This document shows, piece after piece, positions 9,260 through 14,606 of a DNA stretch of 14,606 bases; position 1 is the stretch's first letter, and the number at the start of each line of letters is the position of its first letter. Source of the stretch: Pseudomonadota bacterium (GTDB taxonomy: Bacteria; Pseudomonadota; Alphaproteobacteria; Azospirillales; Azospirillaceae); NCBI GenBank assembly GCA_023412175.1, contig JAEYOB010000022.1, positions 1 to 14,606 of the forward strand, given 5' to 3'. The notes beneath the pieces were generated by a model, which worked only from the letters and a program-made list of their open reading frames with translations, searched no databases and was not told where the DNA came from. The position numbers were made by a program, and so were the translations under genes.

Positions 9260-10189
9260 TCAGCCTCCGGTGCGCAGACGCCGATACAGCGCGTCCACAT
9301 CCGAGCGCCGGCACAGTTGCGTCCCCGGAGTCATTGCCGTCGCGCTGCCGGTCGCCACCGCCAGGGTGAGGGCATCGCGCACGTCCCGCCCCTGGGCGAG
9401 GGCAAGCGTCATGGCTCCGACGAAGCTGTCGCCCGCCCCGACCGCGCTCTTCACCGCCACTTCCGGCGCGGGGAGGCGGACGATGCCCGACGCCGTGGCG
9501 AGCAGCGCCCCTTCATGCCCGAGGGTGACGGCCAGAATCTCCGCGCCGCCGGAACTGACCAGCTCCTTGGCCGCCTCGTCGAGGGCCTGCGGCTCCCGCA
9601 GGGAGCGGCCGACGAACTGCTCCATCTCACCGATGCTGGGTTTGGCCAAGAAAACGCCATGCCGCAGCGCCTCCCGCAGTGCATCGCCCGAACTGTCGAC
9701 GACGAGCCGGGCGCCCCTGTCGGCGACGATGCGCGCGACCCTCGTATAGAAGTCGGCCGGCACCCCGCGCGGCAGGCTGCCGCTTGCGACGAGGTAGTCG
9801 AACTGGAGGATGTCCAGATCGTCCAGACAGGAGCGCCATTCGGCTTCACTCACCGGCGGTCCTTCCGCCGTGAAGCGGAACTCCTCCCGGCTCGACCGCT
9901 CGTAGACGACCTGGTTGATGCGGATCGTTCCGCCGATGGGGATGCGCCAATGACGGACCCCGGCGGCGCGCACCAGATCGTCGAAAACACCGCCCGCCGC
10001 CCCGCCGGACAGGTAGACCGCGATGGACCGGCCGCCCAGTTCGTTGATCACGCGCGCCGCGTTGATGCCACCGCCTCCGGGATCGATGCGCTGCTCCGTC
10101 GTGCGGACTTTCCTGACGGAACGGACCGTATCAGCCTGGCAGGACACGTCGATGCTGGGATTCAGTGTCAGCGTGACAATGGGTTTCAC
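9260..10189 (-). CDS. pfkB: 6-phosphofructokinase isozyme 2 (PfkB family)
   Basis: The 309-residue sugar kinase resembles E. coli Pfk-2 along its whole length and has the same size. It should phosphorylate fructose-6-phosphate with ATP. Visible marks are TLTLNPSID (6-14), the sugar-binding DPGGGGINAAR (36-46), SGSLPRGVP (136-144), VVDSSGDAL (163-171), LAKPSIGEME (181-190), GAGDS (251-255) with catalytic base D254, and a C-terminal GTQLCRRSD. Fructose-1-phosphate or tagatose-6-phosphate kinases are relatives, but the long GGGGIN-to-VDSSG similarity favours Pfk-2. The start is a GTG, chosen because AGGGAGGAA lies about seven bases upstream; the frame stays open upstream to 10327, but that stretch is not family sequence. 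It leads the glycogen operon. Confidence 0.88.
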   Translation of the reverse strand: MKPIVTLTLNPSIDVSCQADTVRSVRKVRTTEQRIDPGGGGINAARVINELGGRSIAVYLSGGAAGGVFDDLVRAAGVRHWRIPIGGTIRINQVVYERSSREEFRFTAEGPPVSEAEWRSCLDDLDILQFDYLVASGSLPRGVPADFYTRVARIVADRGARLVVDSSGDALREALRHGVFLAKPSIGEMEQFVGRSLREPQALDEAAKELVSSGGAEILAVTLGHEGALLATASGIVRLPAPEVAVKSAVGAGDSFVGAMTLALAQGRDVRDALTLAVATGSATAMTPGTQLCRRSDVDALYRRLRTGG

Positions 10190-10354
10190 GGCACGTTCCT
10201 CCCTGGGCTCCGCCGGCAGCGAGCCGGCGCGCTTTTTGGAAGAACAACACAATGTGCCCCGCGCGGGCAGCGGAACACCCGGCCTCGTACGGAATTTCCC
10301 GTTCCGGCGAGCCTGCCGCCGGCGCACGGGATCCGGCGGGTGCGGGACCGCGAC
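10190..10354 (-). promoter_or_regulatory. Leader of the pfkB-glgP-glgX operon with hairpin near the ribosome site
   Basis: A perfect 7-bp inverted repeat (10211-10217 with 10223-10229) lies just upstream of the pfkB Shine-Dalgarno sequence, so on the minus-strand transcript it would form in the leader. On the plus strand the same hairpin is followed by five Ts and would act as a terminator of antisense transcription, but no plus-strand gene needs it. I could not place a convincing promoter in this gap. The operon may also receive transcription from the membrane-protein gene upstream. Confidence 0.35.
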
Positions 10355-10873
10355 CTACTGAGCGGCGGCCGCGGCGACCTCCGGCCCGCCGGACTCGTCG
10401 AACGTGTCGGCCGCGACGTCCGGTCCCCATTCCTGCACCAGCGCGACCTTGCGCTGCTTCAGCGCGTCGATGCGCCGCTCCGAGCGCATGATCTCGGCGT
10501 TCGCCACCACCGGCGGGATGCCGTAGTAGAACGCCCAGCCCACCGCCGCGGCTCCATACATCACCAGCCAGGCCAGCGGATCGGAGAACACCTTCAGCGC
10601 AGCGCCGATGCCGCTGCCCTGCTTCCACAGCTCGATGGCGTAGGGCAGGCAGCCGCAGAAGTTCAGGCCGCCGACAGTGATCGGCGCCGGCTTCTCCGGG
10701 TCGCGGTCGATGGCGTAGGCGACGATCGTCGGGATCATGCCCAGACCGAAGAGGATGGAGGTGGGAAGCACCACCAGCGCCGCCGGCAGCAGGAGCATCA
10801 GGAACAGCCAGATGCTGCGCTTCTTCTTCTTGTTCTTGCGCCTGCCGGTGTCGCGCGGCGGTTTCTTCGCCAT
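10355..10873 (-). CDS. Small membrane protein paired with the pseudokinase, function unknown
   Basis: This 172-residue protein has no family name I recognise. It opens with a very basic stretch (RRKNKKKKR, residues 11-19), followed by a long hydrophobic region (about 21-53) that could be one or two helices. A glycine- and cysteine-containing segment, GGLNFCGCLPYAIELW (68-83), comes next, then a clear membrane helix (about 98-120, LAWLVMYGAAAVGWAFYYG). A charged helix (126-150) and an alanine-rich tail end it. The basic N-terminus suggests that it faces the cytoplasm. It starts 21 bases after the stop of the pseudokinase, with GAGGGAG just before the ATG, so the two are very likely one transcript. 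A role as membrane partner of the pseudokinase is an inference from linkage and shared localisation only. Confidence 0.85.
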   Translation of the reverse strand: MAKKPPRDTGRRKNKKKKRSIWLFLMLLLPAALVVLPTSILFGLGMIPTIVAYAIDRDPEKPAPITVGGLNFCGCLPYAIELWKQGSGIGAALKVFSDPLAWLVMYGAAAVGWAFYYGIPPVVANAEIMRSERRIDALKQRKVALVQEWGPDVAADTFDESGGPEVAAAAAQ

Positions 10874-10894
10874 GGCTCCCTCTGCCCTCCCGGT

Positions 10895-12931
10895 CTACAA
10901 GGCGAAGTACAGGATGATGCCCGCCACCAGCAGCGTCGAGACGACGCTGGAGGCGATCGCCGCCACCTGCCGGCCGGTCGATTCGATGATGCCCTCGCGG
11001 TCGCCGACCGACTGCCGCAGCCGCTCGATCTCGCTGTTGGCCTCGCGGTAGGCGATCTGCGCCGCCTCGAACTCGGCGCGGTCGCGGCGCAGCGCCTCGG
11101 GGTCGTCGACGATCTTCAGCAGCTCGGCCAGCCGGCCGTTGTGCGCCGCCGCGTCGGCCTGCCGGCGCACCTCCTCCTGCTGCGGGCGGTTGTGGAAGCG
11201 GCGGAACGCCGGGTCCAGCAGCGCCACCATCCAGGCGCACAGGTGCGGCAGCGGCTCGGTGCCGGTGCGCACCTGCACGTCGGCGAGGATGGTCAGCATG
11301 GCGATGACCCGGCGCATCGGGTCGATGGACGCGGCGAGCTGGCTGTACAGCATCTCCTCGGTGCGCTTGTGCCGGGTGGCGAGGAAGGCGGCGATGTGGC
11401 GGTCGATGGGATCCTTGGTGCGTTCGCCGCCGGACGCCGCCCAATCCAGCGCGCGCAGCACCTCGGCCGGAGTCACCGGGTACTGGTTCGCCACCAGCGG
11501 GCTGATGCAGGGCATGCCCGGATTGGCCTCGTACAGTACGCGCTCCAGCCCGAGCCCCGGCGCGGTGCGGTCGAGGAAGGTGCGCAGCTGGTCGAAGGCG
11601 TGCACCAGCGGCACGAACTCCGGCTTGAAGTCGTTCTGGACGTTCACCCAGAACATGGGAAGCTGGTTGCCGATGATCTCGGCCACCGACTGCGGCGATT
11701 CCCCGCGCAGGAAGGCTTCGGCCAGCGCCGAGCCGACGCCGTCGGGCAGCACCGACTTGCCGCGGTAGCGGATCGGCGCGGTCGGGTCGAGCGCCATGCA
11801 CACGCGCGCCACCAGCCGCTCGGCGGCGCTGCCGCCCTTGCCCGACGAAGCGGTCTGGATGGCGTTGGCGACGGCGTCGGCGCGGACGTCGTCGGCCATG
11901 CTGCGGCGCAGCCACTTGTCCAACTCGCCGCTCTCGATGACCGATGTCGCCGCCACCGGCGTGCGGCCGTAGGCGCGCGACAGCGTGCGGCAGTACCAGT
12001 ACTCCTGCCCCTGGAACTCCATGGGGCGCGCCGCGCGCTTCGGGATCTGCGGCTGCTTGGGGCTGAGCCGGCGGCCCGACAGCCAGAGGTCGAGGTCGTT
12101 CAGCGTCCAGCGCTGCTTGGGATCGTCCACCAGCAGGCCGCGGATCACCTCGCCGATGCCGAGCGGCAGGCGCATCTGCCCGACCAGCGCCGGGTAGGAG
12201 CCGCGCTCGATCTTCGCCTGTGTCAGCGCCTCGTCGTCCAGGCTGGCGACCGGGTTGCGGCCCAGCAGCAGCACCAGCAGCGTCACGCCCAGCGAGTAGA
12301 GGTCGTCGGCGATGGTGCCGCTGCCGCGCCCGGACGGCATGGCCATGCCGCGTTCGATGGTCTCCAGCAGCACCGGCTGGCCATAGCCCGGCGGCGAGGT
12401 GACGCCCTCGCCGAGCATCAGCGTACCGGACGCCAGATCGCGGTAGAAGAAGTTGGACGGCCGGATGGCACCGTGCACCACGCCGCGGCTCGACAGTTCC
12501 TTGAGCGCGCCGACAACGAGTTGAACCACCTGCCGGGTCAGCTGCTCCTCGGGCATGGGCTCGATCGGCTCGCTCAGCGAGTTCATCAGCCGGCGGCCGG
12601 CCGGCTTCTCGAAGACCATGCAGTAGCGCCGCGCCTTGTCCAGCGGCCAGTCCACCACCCCCCAGTCGAGCAGCTTCATGATCGCCGAGTTGTCCACGTT
12701 GGCGAAGGTGGACAGCACGTCGGAGCGCGGCAGCATCGCGCCGTAGCAAATGACGGCGAAGGGTTCGGTCCGCTTGTCGCGCAGCGAGCGCGCCAGGAAG
12801 GCGTTGGCACCGACCGCGTTCAGTCCGGGCAGCGGCGTCCCCGGCACGATCTCGTACCGTTCGGCGAGCTTGACCGCATCACCCGACATGGCGCCGCGCT
12901 CGCTGGTGGCGGTCTGGGCGTCGGACGGCAT
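10895..12931 (-). CDS. Tail-anchored protein with a degenerate Ser/Thr kinase domain (pseudokinase)
   Basis: In this 678-residue protein, residues about 25-290 keep a protein-kinase fold outline: AVIC (59-62) at the VAIK position, HGAIRPSN (153-160) at HRDLKPxN, DDLYSLGV (209-216) in the F-helix and PKQRWT (271-276) near the domain end. The lysine, the HRD aspartate and the DFG aspartate (here LGEG, 173-176) appear replaced, so phosphotransfer is unlikely. About 300 residues of mostly helical sequence follow that I do not recognise. A charged, coiled-coil-like stretch (about 605-650) leads to one hydrophobic helix (about 654-677) that ends the protein, which points to a tail anchor with the body in the cytoplasm. 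The ATG at 12931 has GAGGAA a little far upstream (about 12 bases); the ATG at 12889 is the alternative. It is followed within 21 bases by a membrane-protein gene. Confidence 0.88.
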   Translation of the reverse strand: MPSDAQTATSERGAMSGDAVKLAERYEIVPGTPLPGLNAVGANAFLARSLRDKRTEPFAVICYGAMLPRSDVLSTFANVDNSAIMKLLDWGVVDWPLDKARRYCMVFEKPAGRRLMNSLSEPIEPMPEEQLTRQVVQLVVGALKELSSRGVVHGAIRPSNFFYRDLASGTLMLGEGVTSPPGYGQPVLLETIERGMAMPSGRGSGTIADDLYSLGVTLLVLLLGRNPVASLDDEALTQAKIERGSYPALVGQMRLPLGIGEVIRGLLVDDPKQRWTLNDLDLWLSGRRLSPKQPQIPKRAARPMEFQGQEYWYCRTLSRAYGRTPVAATSVIESGELDKWLRRSMADDVRADAVANAIQTASSGKGGSAAERLVARVCMALDPTAPIRYRGKSVLPDGVGSALAEAFLRGESPQSVAEIIGNQLPMFWVNVQNDFKPEFVPLVHAFDQLRTFLDRTAPGLGLERVLYEANPGMPCISPLVANQYPVTPAEVLRALDWAASGGERTKDPIDRHIAAFLATRHKRTEEMLYSQLAASIDPMRRVIAMLTILADVQVRTGTEPLPHLCAWMVALLDPAFRRFHNRPQQEEVRRQADAAAHNGRLAELLKIVDDPEALRRDRAEFEAAQIAYREANSEIERLRQSVGDREGIIESTGRQVAAIASSVVSTLLVAGIILYFAL

Positions 12932-12995
12932 GGCGGACGTTGTTCCTCGATCTCGGCACGCGGTATGGCCTGGCTGGCGTCGTCGATAAGGGAAG

Positions 12996-13007
12996 GTAAC
13001 CGCTTAC
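12996..13007. promoter_or_regulatory. Near-palindrome upstream of the pseudokinase gene
   Basis: GTAACCGCTTAC is symmetric except at one base pair. It lies about 65 bases before the pseudokinase start and between that gene and the purA terminator, where the unit's promoter must be. It could be an operator, but there is no second copy to support this. Confidence 0.2.
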
Positions 13008-13049
13008 GGCGACGCGGTCGAGTGCGGCGGCGCGACGGCGCAGAACGGG

Positions 13050-13083
13050 AAAAGGCGCCCGATGGAAGCCATCGAGCGCCTTT
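13050..13083 (-). terminator. Rho-independent terminator of purA
   Basis: Bases 13051-13065 and 13069-13083 form a 15-bp stem with a three-base loop. The one non-Watson-Crick pair is a G-U wobble on the minus-strand RNA but a C-A mismatch on the plus strand. On the minus strand the stem runs into UUUU. It lies 66 bases after the purA stop and separates purA from the pseudokinase unit. Confidence 0.85.
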
Positions 13084-13148
13084 GATCCGGCCCGGCGACA
13101 CGTCGCCACAGGCGATGATACGAACGGAGCCTTCAGACTCCGCCCGGA

Positions 13149-14441
<1,293 letters not shown>

Positions 14442-14457
14442 GTCAGTCTCCGAATAA

Positions 14458-14469
14458 GAACAGGTGTTC
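14458..14469. promoter_or_regulatory. Palindrome GAACAGGTGTTC between hisZ and purA
   Basis: Two five-base arms are exactly symmetric around two central bases. The pattern GAAC-N4-GTTC is that of the Bacillus-type LexA site, whereas alphaproteobacterial LexA normally uses GTTC-N7-GTTC. A LexA function is therefore doubtful. The site is in the 48-bp hisZ-purA spacer, 17 bases upstream of the purA start codon. Confidence 0.25.
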
Positions 14470-14489
14470 CCGAAGGAAGAATTGGTCCG

Positions 14490-14606
14490 CTACTTCGCTG
14501 GCGACACCGCGCCGCCGGTATAAACATGGCTGCACGCCAGACGCCGGGCCTCGCCGCGGTCGTCCGCCGCGGGTTCCAGCCCGGCCACCGTCACCCAGCC
14601 CTGGGC
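14490..14606 (-). CDS. hisZ: ATP phosphoribosyltransferase regulatory subunit, C-terminal end (partial)
   Basis: The last 38 codons of a minus-strand gene enter from the right edge and stop at TAG (14492-14490). The sequence GWVTVAGLEPAADDRGEARR followed by CSHVY matches the conserved end of HisZ, a histidyl-tRNA-synthetase-like protein without aminoacylation activity. It forms the regulatory part of the short-form ATP phosphoribosyltransferase (HisG) complex in histidine biosynthesis. The catalytic-fold region lies outside the window. Placement directly upstream of purA supports the call. Confidence 0.8.
   Translation of the reverse strand, partial: AQGWVTVAGLEPAADDRGEARRLACSHVYTGGAVSPAK

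Noticed and set aside
10190..10327. N-terminal extension of the pfkB frame
   Set aside because: The added residues are Arg-rich and unlike PfkB proteins; the GTG at 10189 has a strong ribosome site and gives the normal 309 residues.
10131..12749. An 872-codon minus-strand frame across the pseudokinase and membrane-protein genes
   Set aside because: It is out of frame with both well-supported genes, very rich in Arg, Ala and Gly, and has no recognisable motif.

Overview
The window is high-GC DNA with alphaproteobacterial gene content. The best guess is a Rhodospirillales bacterium of the Azospirillum type. This rests on the hisZ-purA gene pair at the right edge, an OlsB-type ornithine-lipid acyltransferase, a Tat-exported class V aminotransferase and the extreme GC bias at third codon positions. 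It is a judgement from family knowledge; no search was run. Apart from the acyltransferase, all intact genes lie on the minus strand.

Layout from left to right. Bases 1-120 hold a plus-strand terminator for something outside the window and a 15-bp tandem duplication. Bases 193-592 are a scar in which a fragment of an EamA/DMT transporter is joined to a fragment of a class III aminotransferase. From 709 to 1530 runs olsB on the plus strand, preceded by three 11-bp-spaced CYGTC repeats that look like a Pho box. After a 334-bp gap without genes come two minus-strand genes that appear to form an operon: a Tat-signal class V aminotransferase (2916-4178) followed by a zinc alcohol dehydrogenase (1865-2887). 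A further 420-bp gap separates them from a glycogen-breakdown operon transcribed pfkB-glgP-glgX (10189 down to 4602). Then come a membrane-anchored pseudokinase and a small membrane protein as a two-gene unit (12931 down to 10355). Last are purA (13149-14441) and the 3' end of hisZ (from 14490 to the edge).

How the genes work together. GlgX removes limit-dextrin branches so that GlgP can go on releasing glucose-1-phosphate, and the Pfk-2-type kinase sits at the entry to lower glycolysis. The three form a compact catabolic unit, and no biosynthetic glg genes are present in the window. OlsB makes lyso-ornithine lipid, a phosphorus-free membrane lipid precursor, which fits the candidate Pho box. 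The pseudokinase and its membrane partner are the least understood part. The kinase fold is recognisable, but the ATP-binding lysine, the HRD aspartate and the DFG aspartate all appear to be replaced, and the protein ends in a single hydrophobic tail. HisZ (histidine biosynthesis regulator) and PurA (AMP branch) are housekeeping genes.
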